A stretch of 64,000 bases of DNA from CAMDHY01 sp046156265 (lineage in GTDB: Bacteria; Pseudomonadota; Alphaproteobacteria; Rhizobiales; Segnochrobactraceae). Of the stretch, positions 54,491 through 63,061 are shown in pieces. The DNA lies in NCBI RefSeq assembly GCF_046156265.1, contig NZ_JAWDIR010000022.1, positions 434,001 to 498,000 on the forward strand, in the 5' to 3' direction. Within the stretch, counting starts at the first letter, position 1, and each line of letters starts with the position of its first letter. A model generated the notes under the pieces. The model made no database searches and had not been told where the DNA came from. It was given only the letters and a program-made list of their open reading frames with translations. Both the position numbers and the translations under genes were made by a program.

Positions 54491-56605
54491 ATGGCGAGCG
54501 ACAGGAGAGGCGACGGCGATACGGCGACGATCAACCGCCCGGCGGGCGTGAGCGGCCCGCGGCCGGTCGGCACCGATGCCGCGGCGGCCCGCTGCATCGT
54601 CCTCGTCGGGCCGCTCGCGAGCGGCAAGACCTCGCTCATGGAGGCGATCCTCGCCCGCACCGGCGCCATCCCGCGTCCCGGCTCGGTGCTGCACGGCACC
54701 ACCGTCGGCGACGCCAGCCCCGAGGCGCGCGCCCACCGCATGAGCGTCGAGCTCAACGTCGCCGAGACCGAGTTCCTCGGCGACCGCTACACCTTCCTTG
54801 ACTGCCCGGGATCGCTTGAGTTCCAGTGCGAGGCGGCCGGGGCGCTGGCCGCCGCCGACGTGGCGGTGGTGGTCTGCGAGGCCGACGAGCGCAAGGTGCC
54901 GGCGCTGCAAGTCATCCTGAAGGACCTCGAGGAGCGCGGCATCCCGCGCATCCTCTTCCTCAACAAGATCGACAAGGCGGAAGGCGGCGTGCGCGGCGCC
55001 CTCGGCGTCCTGCAGGGGGCGAGCCGGGTGCCGCTGGTGCTGCGCCAGGTGCCAATCTGGGCCGATGGCATCGCCACCGGCTTCATCGACCTCGCGCTCG
55101 AGCGCGCCTTCGTCTACCGCGAGCACGCGGCCTCCGAGACGATCGACATCCCCGACGCCGAGCGGGCGGCGGAGGTCGAGGCGCGCTTCCAGATGCTGGA
55201 GCGCATCGCCGACTATGACGACGCGCTGATGGAGGAGCTCCTCTCCGACATCGAGCCGCCGCGCGATCGCATCTTCGACGACCTCGCCCGCGAGATGCGC
55301 GAGGGCCTGATCTGCCCGGTCTTCCTCGGCTCGGCCGAGCGCGGCAACGGCATCCTCCGCCTCCTGAAGGCGCTCCGCCACGAGGCCCCGACGATCGCCG
55401 CGACGCGCGACCGCCTCGGCCTGTCCGCCGGCGGCGAGACGGTGGTGCAGGTGGTGAAGACGCTGCACACCGCCCACGGCGGCAAGATCGCGGTGGCGCG
55501 CGTGCTGTCCGGCAGCATCCAGGAGGGCACGCAGCTCACCCGCTCGACCGGCGACAGCGGCCGCGTCGCCGGCGTCATGAAGATGATGGGGACCGAACTC
55601 GGCAAGCGCGGCCCGGCCACCGCCGGCGAGACGGTGGCGCTCGCCCGCCTCGAGGTGGCGCGGACGGGGGCCACCCTGACGAGCGGGCGCGAGGTCATCG
55701 ACCTCGTCGAGATCCGGCCGCCGCCGCCGGTGATCGCCCGCGCCATCCAGCCGACCGAGCGCAAGGACGAGGTGAAGCTCGCCGCCGCCGTCGCCAAGCT
55801 CCTCGATGAGGACCTCGGGCTCGCCCTCGAGATCGACCGCGACACCGGCGAGACGCGCCTCGCCGGCCAGGGCGAGATGCACCTGCGCGTCGCGCTGGAG
55901 CGGCTCGCCGCCAAGTACGGCATCGCCGTGACGAGCCGGCCGCCGCGCATCGCCTACAGGGAGACGATCCGCACGGCCGCGACCGTCCGGGGTCGCCACA
56001 AGAAGCAGTCCGGCGGTCACGGCCAGTTCGCCGACGTGACGCTGGAGATCGCGCCGCGGCCGCGCGGGGCGGGCTTCTCCTTCGTCGACCGCATCACCGG
56101 CGGCGTCGTGCCGCGCCAGTACATCCCGGCGGTGGAGGCGGGCGCCCGCGAGACGCTGTCGGCCGGGCCGCTCGGCTTTCCCGTCGTCGACATCGAGGTG
56201 ACCCTGACCGACGGCAGCTACCACAGCGTCGACTCGTCCGAGATGGCCTTCAAGCAGGCGACGCACCACGCCATGCGCGAGGGGCTCGAGAAGGGCGGGC
56301 CGGTGCTGCTCGAGCCGATCCTCGCCGTCGAGGTGGTCTGCCCGAACGAGGCGACGGCGCGCATCAACGCCATCGTGTCGGCCCGCCGCGGCCAGATCAC
56401 CGGCTTCGAGCCGCGCCCCGGCTGGCCCGGCTGGGACTGCGTGGCGACGCTGATCCCGGCGGCCGAGATCGGCGACCTCATCGTCGAGGTGCGCTCGGCG
56501 ACCGCCGGCGCCGGCACCTTCACCTGCCGGCCGGACCACCTCGCCGAGGTCACCGGGCGGCTTGCGACCGATGTCGTCGAGCGCCACCGGCGCGACGCAG
56601 CGTAA
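54491..56605 (+). CDS. EF-G-like translational GTPase (FusA paralogue)
   Basis: A 704-residue protein with the five-domain layout of EF-G: GTPase (P-loop GPLASGKTS at ~40-48, DCPGS at 104-108, NKID at 158-161), domain II, and domain IV with RHKKQSGGHGQFADV, then domain V. It differs from housekeeping EF-G at key places. The switch I RGITI motif is replaced by HRMSV, and switch II reads DCPGS instead of DTPGH, so the histidine that activates water for GTP hydrolysis is a serine. This puts it in the EF-G-like side branch seen in many alphaproteobacteria, whose role is not known. The 30-residue N-terminal lead is extra. A purine-rich site (CGGGAGG) precedes the ATG. Confidence 0.92.
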   Translation: MASDRRGDGDTATINRPAGVSGPRPVGTDAAAARCIVLVGPLASGKTSLMEAILARTGAIPRPGSVLHGTTVGDASPEARAHRMSVELNVAETEFLGDRYTFLDCPGSLEFQCEAAGALAAADVAVVVCEADERKVPALQVILKDLEERGIPRILFLNKIDKAEGGVRGALGVLQGASRVPLVLRQVPIWADGIATGFIDLALERAFVYREHAASETIDIPDAERAAEVEARFQMLERIADYDDALMEELLSDIEPPRDRIFDDLAREMREGLICPVFLGSAERGNGILRLLKALRHEAPTIAATRDRLGLSAGGETVVQVVKTLHTAHGGKIAVARVLSGSIQEGTQLTRSTGDSGRVAGVMKMMGTELGKRGPATAGETVALARLEVARTGATLTSGREVIDLVEIRPPPPVIARAIQPTERKDEVKLAAAVAKLLDEDLGLALEIDRDTGETRLAGQGEMHLRVALERLAAKYGIAVTSRPPRIAYRETIRTAATVRGRHKKQSGGHGQFADVTLEIAPRPRGAGFSFVDRITGGVVPRQYIPAVEAGARETLSAGPLGFPVVDIEVTLTDGSYHSVDSSEMAFKQATHHAMREGLEKGGPVLLEPILAVEVVCPNEATARINAIVSARRGQITGFEPRPGWPGWDCVATLIPAAEIGDLIVEVRSATAGAGTFTCRPDHLAEVTGRLATDVVERHRRDAA

Positions 56606-56763
56606 CGGCGGGGCGATTCGCGGCGAAGAAGAGACGAGGCGTGGTCGTCACCGGCGCCGGGCCGGCCTCACGGCCGTCCCGAGTGGACGGCCCGGTCCGA
56701 GACGCTACATCTCCTCCCGGGAGACCGGGCGACACGCTGAACCGCACCGCGAGGACGACACCC

Positions 56764-57774
56764 ATGCTGATCCGCCGCCGCCGCCCCTGGGACATGCCGG
56801 AGGCGTCCGTCACCCCCGAGGCGCTGTTCCTCGACCGCCGCCGCGTGCTGGCCGGCCTCGCCGCCGGCTCGGCCCTCGTCGCAGGCGCGACGCCGGCGTC
56901 TGCGGACGGCCTGTTCGGGGGGCTGTTCTCGTCGGAGAAGAAGGCGCCCCCCGCCCCGCCGGAGCCGGACCCGACGGCCGACCTCTACCCGGCGACGCGC
57001 AACCCCGCCTTCACCCTCGACCGCGAGATCACGCCCGAGAGCGTCACGTCGACCTACAACAACTTCTACGAGTTCGGGTGGACCAAGGGCATCTGGCAGA
57101 CGGCCCAGAACCTGAAGATCCGCCCGTGGCAGGTGCGCTTCGATGGCCTCGTCGAACAGGAGAAGACGGTCGACATCGACACGCTGATCCGCGCCATGAC
57201 GCTGGAGGAGCGGCTCTACCGCCACCGCTGCGTCGAGGCGTGGGCGATGGCGGTGCCGTGGACGGGCTTCCCGATGGGCAAGCTCGTCGACTACGCCCGC
57301 CCGCTCGGCTCGGCCAAGTACGTGCGCATGGAGACCTTCCTCGACCCCGACGTGGCTCCGGGGCAGAAGGACACCCGCTGGCCGTGGCCCTATGTGGAGG
57401 GTCTGACGATGGCCGAGGCGACCAACGAGCTCGCCTTCATGGTCACCGGCATCTACGGCAAGCCGATCCTGAAGCAGTACGGCGCGCCGCTCAGGCTCGC
57501 GGTGCCGTGGAAGTACGGCTTCAAGTCGGTGAAGTCGATCGTCCGCTTCTCCTTCGTCGAGGAGCGGCCGCGCAGCTTCTGGGAGGACCTGCAGCCCTCC
57601 GAGTACGGCTTCTGGGCGAACGTCAACCCGGAGGTGGCGCACCCGCGCTGGAGCCAGGCGACCGAGGAACTGATCGGCACCGGCACGCGCGTGCCGACGC
57701 AGCTCTACAACGGCTACGGCGACAGCGTCGCGAGCCTCTACACCGGGCTCGAGAGCGAGACGCTCTACCGCTAA
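56764..57774 (+). CDS. msrP: Protein-methionine-sulfoxide reductase catalytic subunit MsrP
   Basis: A 336-residue molybdopterin enzyme (former YedY) that repairs oxidised methionines of periplasmic proteins. A Tat signal, DRRRVLAGLAAGSALVAG, with a cut near ASA-DGL precedes the mature domain. The Mo ligand Cys is in RHRCVEAWAM, and YNNFYEFG, WPWPYVEGLTM and KYGFKSVKSIVR are conserved. The usual membrane haem partner msrQ is not adjacent, so electrons must come from elsewhere in the genome or from an unlinked msrQ. The ATG at 56764 follows GAGGAC. It may follow the EF-G-like gene on one transcript. Confidence 0.95.
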   Translation: MLIRRRRPWDMPEASVTPEALFLDRRRVLAGLAAGSALVAGATPASADGLFGGLFSSEKKAPPAPPEPDPTADLYPATRNPAFTLDREITPESVTSTYNNFYEFGWTKGIWQTAQNLKIRPWQVRFDGLVEQEKTVDIDTLIRAMTLEERLYRHRCVEAWAMAVPWTGFPMGKLVDYARPLGSAKYVRMETFLDPDVAPGQKDTRWPWPYVEGLTMAEATNELAFMVTGIYGKPILKQYGAPLRLAVPWKYGFKSVKSIVRFSFVEERPRSFWEDLQPSEYGFWANVNPEVAHPRWSQATEELIGTGTRVPTQLYNGYGDSVASLYTGLESETLYR

Positions 57775-57854
57775 TCCTCGCCGCGACTTCGCCGGCAATT
57801 CCTCAGGCGCGGAAACTGCTGTAGCGATCGTCCCGGGCGGGGAGGATCGCGGGC

Positions 57855-59534
57855 GTGGCCATCGGTCAGTTTCTGACGCGAAGCGTGCGAGTGGGCATTG
57901 CCGGCGCGGGCCTCGCCATGCTCGCCGTCCTGCTGTTCGGCGTCACCGGCATGGTGACGACGGCGTGGGCCGCTCAGCAGGCCGCATCGGCCGAAACAGT
58001 GGTTCGCCTGCAGCTGAAGTGGACGCACCAGTTCCAGTTCGCCGGCATCTACGCCGCGCTGGCGCAGGGCTACTACCGCGACGCCGGCATCGACCTGCAG
58101 ATCCTCGAGGGCGGGCCCGCGATCGACCCGGTCGGCGTCGTAACGGGCGGTGCCGCCGAGTTCGGCATCGGCAACTCCTCGCTGATCATCGACCGTACCG
58201 CCGGCGCGCCGATCATGGTGGTGGCGCCGATCTTCCAGCACTCGCCGTTCGTCATCCTGGCGCGCACCGAGGCCGGCCTCAACGTGCCGCGCGACCTCGC
58301 CGGCCGGCGGCTGGCGCTGGAGGCCCACTCGGCCGAGGTGGAGGCCTATCTCAAGACGTCCGGCGTGCCGCTCGCATCGATCGACGTCGTCCCGCACACC
58401 GGTGACGCCGTCGGGCTGTTCGCGTCCGGCGTCGACGCGATCTCGGCCTACACCACCACCGAGCCCTTCGATCTCCTGGTCGCCGGCGTGCCGTTCCAGA
58501 TGTGGAGCCCGCGCGAGATCGGCATCGACTTCTACGGCGACACGCTGTTCGTCGACGCGCGCTTTGCCGCCGCGCACCCCGAGACGGTTCGGGCGGTCCG
58601 CGAGGCGACGCTGCGCGGCTGGGACTACGCGCTCCGCCACACGGGCGAGATCATCGAGCTGATCCAGAGCCAGTACGCGCCGGGCATGTCCCGCCAGAAG
58701 CTCGAGTTCGAGGCGAACGACATCCGCCGGCTGATGCTCTCCGACATCGTCGACATCGGTTACGGCAGCGGCGCCCGCTGGCGCCACATCGCCGATGTGT
58801 TCGCCGAGACCGGCATGATGCCGCGGGATGCGTCGCTTGCCGGGTTCGTCTTCGAGGAGCGGGCACCGGCCGAGCCGGTGTGGCCCTACATCGCCCTGAC
58901 GGCGGCGGTGACCCTGCTTGCCGCCGTCGCCCTCGTGGCGCACCGGTTCTACCGGATCAGCCACGAGCTCCGGGCGCAGATCGAGGCGCGACGGCGGCTC
59001 GAGGAGGAACTGACCCAGCTCGCCCGCACCGACGAGCTGACCCGCCTGCCGAACCGGCGGCACTTCCTGTCGGTGGCGGCGGCGCAGCTCGAGCACTGCC
59101 GCGCCGAGGGGGCGGGCCTTGCCGTCCTCGTCTTCGACATCGACCACTTCAAGGCGATCAACGACACCTACGGCCACGCCGTCGGCGATCGGGTGCTGGT
59201 GGCGGTGGCCGCCGCCAGCCGGGACGCCGCGCCGCCCGACGTCGTGCTCGCCCGCATCGGCGGCGAGGAGTTCGCCGCTGCCCTGCCGACGGCGGGACCG
59301 GCCACGCCGATGGAGGTCGCGGAGCGGCTGCGGGATGCGGTCAAGGGCGTCGCGATCCCCGTCGGCGAGGGTGACGAGGTCGCCGGAGTGACCGCGAGCT
59401 TTGGCCTCGCCGAGGGCGGCGAGGCGTCGCTCGACACGCTGCTGTCGCGAGCCGACCACGCCATGTACGTCGCCAAGCGCTCCGGCGGCGACCGCATCGA
59501 GGCGCCGCCGGTGGGAGAGTCGGCCGCGCGATGA
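57855..59534 (+). CDS. NMT1/THI5-type periplasmic sensor fused to GGDEF
   Basis: A 559-residue protein: an N-terminal signal/anchor helix (GIAGAGLAMLAVLLFGVTGMV), a periplasmic NMT1/THI5-like binding domain (VRLQLKWTHQFQFAGIYAALAQGYYRDAG, GGAAEFGIGNSSLI), a membrane helix near residue 350 (PYIALTAAVTLLAAVALVA), a short coiled coil and a GGDEF domain with RIGGEEF near 470. The usual RxxD I-site is absent. The sensor domain resembles binding proteins for thiamine-pyrimidine precursors, so an organic ligand outside the cell may control cyclic-di-GMP synthesis. The GTG start follows GGGGAGGA. Confidence 0.92.
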   Translation: MAIGQFLTRSVRVGIAGAGLAMLAVLLFGVTGMVTTAWAAQQAASAETVVRLQLKWTHQFQFAGIYAALAQGYYRDAGIDLQILEGGPAIDPVGVVTGGAAEFGIGNSSLIIDRTAGAPIMVVAPIFQHSPFVILARTEAGLNVPRDLAGRRLALEAHSAEVEAYLKTSGVPLASIDVVPHTGDAVGLFASGVDAISAYTTTEPFDLLVAGVPFQMWSPREIGIDFYGDTLFVDARFAAAHPETVRAVREATLRGWDYALRHTGEIIELIQSQYAPGMSRQKLEFEANDIRRLMLSDIVDIGYGSGARWRHIADVFAETGMMPRDASLAGFVFEERAPAEPVWPYIALTAAVTLLAAVALVAHRFYRISHELRAQIEARRRLEEELTQLARTDELTRLPNRRHFLSVAAAQLEHCRAEGAGLAVLVFDIDHFKAINDTYGHAVGDRVLVAVAAASRDAAPPDVVLARIGGEEFAAALPTAGPATPMEVAERLRDAVKGVAIPVGEGDEVAGVTASFGLAEGGEASLDTLLSRADHAMYVAKRSGGDRIEAPPVGESAAR

Positions 59535-59571
59535 CACCCGGCCCCGGCACTGACACCGGGGTAAGGACGCC

Positions 59572-61239
59572 TCAGGAGCCGATGAAGGCGATGAGCTGGC
59601 TCATCGACCAGATGTCGTCCGGGCCGGACGGCATCCGCCCGTAGCCGCGGAGCCCGGTCTCGATCTCGTCCCACGGCGGGACGCCGGCCGCAGCGAACTC
59701 GCCAGCGATCGGGCTGCGCTCCCGCTGCAGCAGGATGACCGCATCGGTGAGGCTCAGAGGCGTGCCGCCGTCGCGCGGTGCGACCAGCCCCTCCACCATC
59801 GCTCCAAGGATCGTCTCGGCGACGATGTAGCCGCCGACGGGGCCCAGGTGCGGGGCGCTCGTCACCTGCTCGGCCTCGCGGATGATGTAGTACCAGAGCG
59901 GTGTCGCCCACTGCAGCTTGGGCTCCCGGACGAGGACTTCCTTGAAGTTGTCGAAGACCGTGCCTGGGAACAGCTCGTCGCGGCTCGTCGGCCGGATGTA
60001 GCCGTAGATCTCCGCCAGCGCCGCAGCCGCCTGCTGGCCGCTCGGCAGGCCGAAGTCGACGCCGCGGCGCAGGTTGCGTTCGGCCAGCGCGATCGGTGGC
60101 TCGCCGACGGAGGGCGGCGGCAGGCGGAAGATCGAGGGCGGCAATTCGCCGTCGATCGGCTCGCCGGGCTGCGGCGGCTGGAACGCCGCCCCGGGCACCG
60201 GCGGCAGCGTGAAGAACAGATCCCAGTGGACGCGGAAGTCGAACGGTGTCGCCGGGGCCGTCTGTACCAGCGGACTTCCACCGCGCAGGTCGACGCCGGT
60301 GCGAGTGGTATCGAACAGCGGAGCGCCTGGTCCTCCGCGGCGGAGCAGGTAGCCGTCGCGCAACTGGGTGTGGCCGAGGCGGAAAGCGGCATGGGAGAAC
60401 TCCACCGGCATCGCCGGCGCCGGCGAGATGGCGAGTCGCTGCAGAATCGCCGCGTTGCGCTGGTTCATTTGCTGATAGGCCGTCTTCCCGCGCCCAAGCT
60501 TGCGCAGCACCTTGTCGATCTGTTTCGGCGCGACGATACGCGGCAGGTAGTCGTGCAGGACGATGCGCCGGTAGGCCACCTGCACCGCCCGCTTGGTCTC
60601 CAGGAACATGCGCCCGGTCGGCCCCTTCTCGTCGACGGAGCCCGTCTTCGCGGCGTGGATCTTGTTGTGCAGCTTCTCGAACAGGAGGTGGACCTGCACG
60701 ATGAGCTTGTTCTCATCGTTGCGCGGATCGGCGATCAGTCGGCGTTCACGGAAGAAGTCGCCGCGCAGGATGTCGCCGTCGGCCTCGATGCGGAACTGCC
60801 CGTCCTCGGTGAAGAGGTCCGGCTGGGCGGTGCCGAGCAGGCCGTAGACGGCGTCGAGGTCCAGCGCGCCGGTGCGCCCGTTGGTTGTCGTCGGCGTCTC
60901 CCGGTCGGGATGCCGGAGGTCCTCGAGGACGCGCTGGCGCTGGCCGATCTGCGGGTTCTGCGGGATCAGCGCGAGTCCGTCGGAGACGACGCGGAACTCG
61001 GTCAGGTCGTGGTCGATGAACTGGCCGAGGAAGGTGAAGCCCGCCGGATTGGGCGGCTTGCCAACAGACGGCGAAGCCGGCGGCTTCTGCAGCGGTCCGA
61101 GCGCGCCGCCGAGCAGCGACAGCGCCAGGCTATCGTAGGTGTGATCCGCCGCCGGGAAGAGCCGGCCGAACGGCGATTTCAGACTGTCCGGCGTGAGCGT
61201 CGCCGGATCCAGCACCGTCACCCAACCATGATGCGCCAT
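59572..61239 (-). CDS. Animal-type haem peroxidase family protein
   Basis: A 555-residue protein of the animal haem peroxidase superfamily (cyclooxygenase/peroxidasin fold). The distal His lies in FLGQFIDHDLTEF, FEKLHNKIH follows in the usual place and the proximal His is in MPVEFSHAAFRLGHTQLRD. It has no signal peptide and starts MAHHGWVTVLDP at 61239, after GGGGGGAAG. It may be exported by another route or act in the cell; bacterial members oxidise halides or phenols. It is a single-gene unit, transcribed towards the GGDEF gene, with its start facing an AT-rich 125-base gap. Confidence 0.88.
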   Translation of the reverse strand: MAHHGWVTVLDPATLTPDSLKSPFGRLFPAADHTYDSLALSLLGGALGPLQKPPASPSVGKPPNPAGFTFLGQFIDHDLTEFRVVSDGLALIPQNPQIGQRQRVLEDLRHPDRETPTTTNGRTGALDLDAVYGLLGTAQPDLFTEDGQFRIEADGDILRGDFFRERRLIADPRNDENKLIVQVHLLFEKLHNKIHAAKTGSVDEKGPTGRMFLETKRAVQVAYRRIVLHDYLPRIVAPKQIDKVLRKLGRGKTAYQQMNQRNAAILQRLAISPAPAMPVEFSHAAFRLGHTQLRDGYLLRRGGPGAPLFDTTRTGVDLRGGSPLVQTAPATPFDFRVHWDLFFTLPPVPGAAFQPPQPGEPIDGELPPSIFRLPPPSVGEPPIALAERNLRRGVDFGLPSGQQAAAALAEIYGYIRPTSRDELFPGTVFDNFKEVLVREPKLQWATPLWYYIIREAEQVTSAPHLGPVGGYIVAETILGAMVEGLVAPRDGGTPLSLTDAVILLQRERSPIAGEFAAAGVPPWDEIETGLRGYGRMPSGPDDIWSMSQLIAFIGS

Positions 61240-61364
61240 CTTCCCCCCCTCGGCGCCGCGCGGGCGCACGACCGTGTTCCCTCGAACAGCATCAGGGTGG
61301 CGCTATCTCTTTTAGGTTGCAATAACTGCAATATATAACTTTTACGCGAATTCGACCGTGGCCC

Positions 61365-62258
61365 TCACTGCAGCGCCGGGTCGGCGCGCAGGCCTGCGAC
61401 AACGATGTCGACGAAGGCGCGGACGCGGGCGCTTCCCGTGCGGCCCTGCGGAAACACCACGTGGACGGGCAGCGGCTCCGGCTCGTGGTCGGCGAGCAGC
61501 CGCACGAGGCGGCCGTCGCCGATCTCGCCGCGCACCTGGTAGGACAGCATCCGCGTCAGGCCAACGCCGGCGAGTGCCGCCTGGATGGCGAGGTCGGAGG
61601 TGCTGGCGACGAGGCGGGCCGGCGGCGGCGCGACCGTCACACCGCCGCGGAAGCCCCAGGGCGTGACCGCCGTGGACGGCGAAAAGACGACAGCGAGGTG
61701 GCCGGCGAGATCGGCGGGCGTCTCCGGCACGCCGTGGGCTTCGAGATAGGACGGCGAGGCGCAGACGACGCGGCGGACCGCGCCGACCCGCACCGCGGTC
61801 AGCGACGAGTCCGGCAGGTGGGCGATGCGGACGGCGACGTCGACGCCCTCCTCGACCAGGTCGACCATGCGGTCGACGAACAGCGCCCGCACGCTCGCCG
61901 CGGGGTGGCGGCCGACGAAGGCGATGACGTGCGGGGCGACATGGCGGCGGCCGAACATCGACGGTGCCGTCATCGACAGCGTGCCGCGCGGCTCCGCCTC
62001 GGCGCCGGCGGCGGTCGCCTCCGCTTCCTCGAGTTCGGCGAGGATGCGCCTCGCGTCAACGAGGTAGCGGGTGCCCACCTCGGTGAGGCGGACGGCCCGG
62101 GTGGTGCGCACGAACAGGCGGGCGCCGAGGCGGCCTTCGAGGCCGGCGACGGCCCGTGTCACGGCCGGCGGCGACAGCGCCAGGCGCCGGCTCGCGGCCG
62201 CGAAGCTGCCCTCCTGGGCGACTGTCACGAACACCCGCATGGCGTCGATGCGATCCAC
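61365..62258 (-). CDS. LysR-family transcriptional regulator
   Basis: A 297-residue LysR regulator: winged HTH (MDRIDAMRVFVTVAQEGSFAAASRRL, RAVAGLEGRLGARLFVRTTRAVRLT) and an effector-binding domain. The GTG at 62258 has AAGGA eight bases upstream; an ATG at 62240 is a shorter alternative. It is divergent from a GST and a flavin-type oxidase gene. A long dyad (62256-62290) overlaps its start and ribosome site, so self-repression is expected. Confidence 0.92.
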   Translation of the reverse strand: MDRIDAMRVFVTVAQEGSFAAASRRLALSPPAVTRAVAGLEGRLGARLFVRTTRAVRLTEVGTRYLVDARRILAELEEAEATAAGAEAEPRGTLSMTAPSMFGRRHVAPHVIAFVGRHPAASVRALFVDRMVDLVEEGVDVAVRIAHLPDSSLTAVRVGAVRRVVCASPSYLEAHGVPETPADLAGHLAVVFSPSTAVTPWGFRGGVTVAPPPARLVASTSDLAIQAALAGVGLTRMLSYQVRGEIGDGRLVRLLADHEPEPLPVHVVFPQGRTGSARVRAFVDIVVAGLRADPALQ

Positions 62259-62290
62259 GGGATTATTCCTTGAACTGGAATGATCCCGTG
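62256..62290. promoter_or_regulatory. LysR operator dyad between the regulator and the GST gene
   Basis: Arms CACGGGATTATTCC (62256-62269) and GGAATGATCCCGTG (62277-62290) are reverse complements except at one base, separated by TTGAACT. The core TTCC-N7-GGAA is of the T-N11-A type bound by LysR proteins. It covers the GTG start and AAGGA site of the LysR gene. The half-site ATAATCCCG, read on the minus strand, also occurs before the other LysR gene at 31489-31500. Confidence 0.8.
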
Positions 62291-62367
62291 TCTCTATCCC
62301 ATATTCTTGCGGACATCCATTGGAGCGATGGTGACGGCACCGACACGCCGACCTGAAGGAGAGTCCG

Positions 62368-63054
62368 ATGACCGCCGCCGTTCCCCCTCCCCCCGCGCCG
62401 TCCCCGGCCGCCCCCTTGCCTCTAGAGACGGCCGAGCGCATCCGGCTGTTCTGGCATCCGCTGTCGGGCCACTGCCACCGCGTCCAGCTGATGCTGTCGC
62501 TGCTCGGCCGCCCGAGCGAACTCGTCGAGGTCGACGTCCTCGCCGGCGAGAATCGCGCGCCGTCCTTTCTCGCCCGCAACCCGCTCGGACAGGTGCCCGT
62601 CATCGAGGACGGCGGGCTGACGCTCGCCGACAGCAACGCCATCCTCGTCTACCTCGCCCTCACCTACGACCCGGCCCGCCGCTGGCTGCCGGCGGATGCG
62701 GCGAGCGCCGCCGCCGTGCAGGCCTGGCTGTCGCTCGCCGCCGGCCCCCTGGTGCAGGGCCCCTCGACGGCGCGCCTCGTCCGGCTGCTCGACTGGCCGG
62801 GCGACTACGAGCGGGCGGTGGCCACGGCAGAGCACCTGCTCGCCCATCTCGACCGTCACCTCGAGGACCGCACGTTCCTCGTCGGCGGCGGCGCGACCGT
62901 CGCGGACGTGGCGCTCTACGCCTACGTGGCGCTGGCGCCCGAGGGCGGCGTGCCGCTCGACCCCTATCCGGCGGTGTGCGCCTGGCTCGCCCGCATCGAG
63001 GACCTGCCCCGCTTCGTGCCGATGCGCCGCACTCCCGCGGCCGTGGCGGCGTGA
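62368..63054 (+). CDS. Glutathione S-transferase family protein
   Basis: A 228-residue GST: thioredoxin-like N-terminal domain after a ~20-residue Pro/Ala lead (RIRLFWHPLSGHCHRVQLMLSLLG, NPLGQVPVIEDGGLTLADSNAILVYLA) and a helical C-terminal domain (FLVGGGATVADVALYAYVALA). The glutathione-binding PVIED and DSNAI elements are present. It is the first gene of a two-gene unit divergent from LysR, so it probably acts with the next enzyme in detoxification or degradation of one compound. AAGGAGA precedes the ATG. Confidence 0.92.
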   Translation: MTAAVPPPPAPSPAAPLPLETAERIRLFWHPLSGHCHRVQLMLSLLGRPSELVEVDVLAGENRAPSFLARNPLGQVPVIEDGGLTLADSNAILVYLALTYDPARRWLPADAASAAAVQAWLSLAAGPLVQGPSTARLVRLLDWPGDYERAVATAEHLLAHLDRHLEDRTFLVGGGATVADVALYAYVALAPEGGVPLDPYPAVCAWLARIEDLPRFVPMRRTPAAVAA

Positions 63055-63061
63055 GGCGGCG

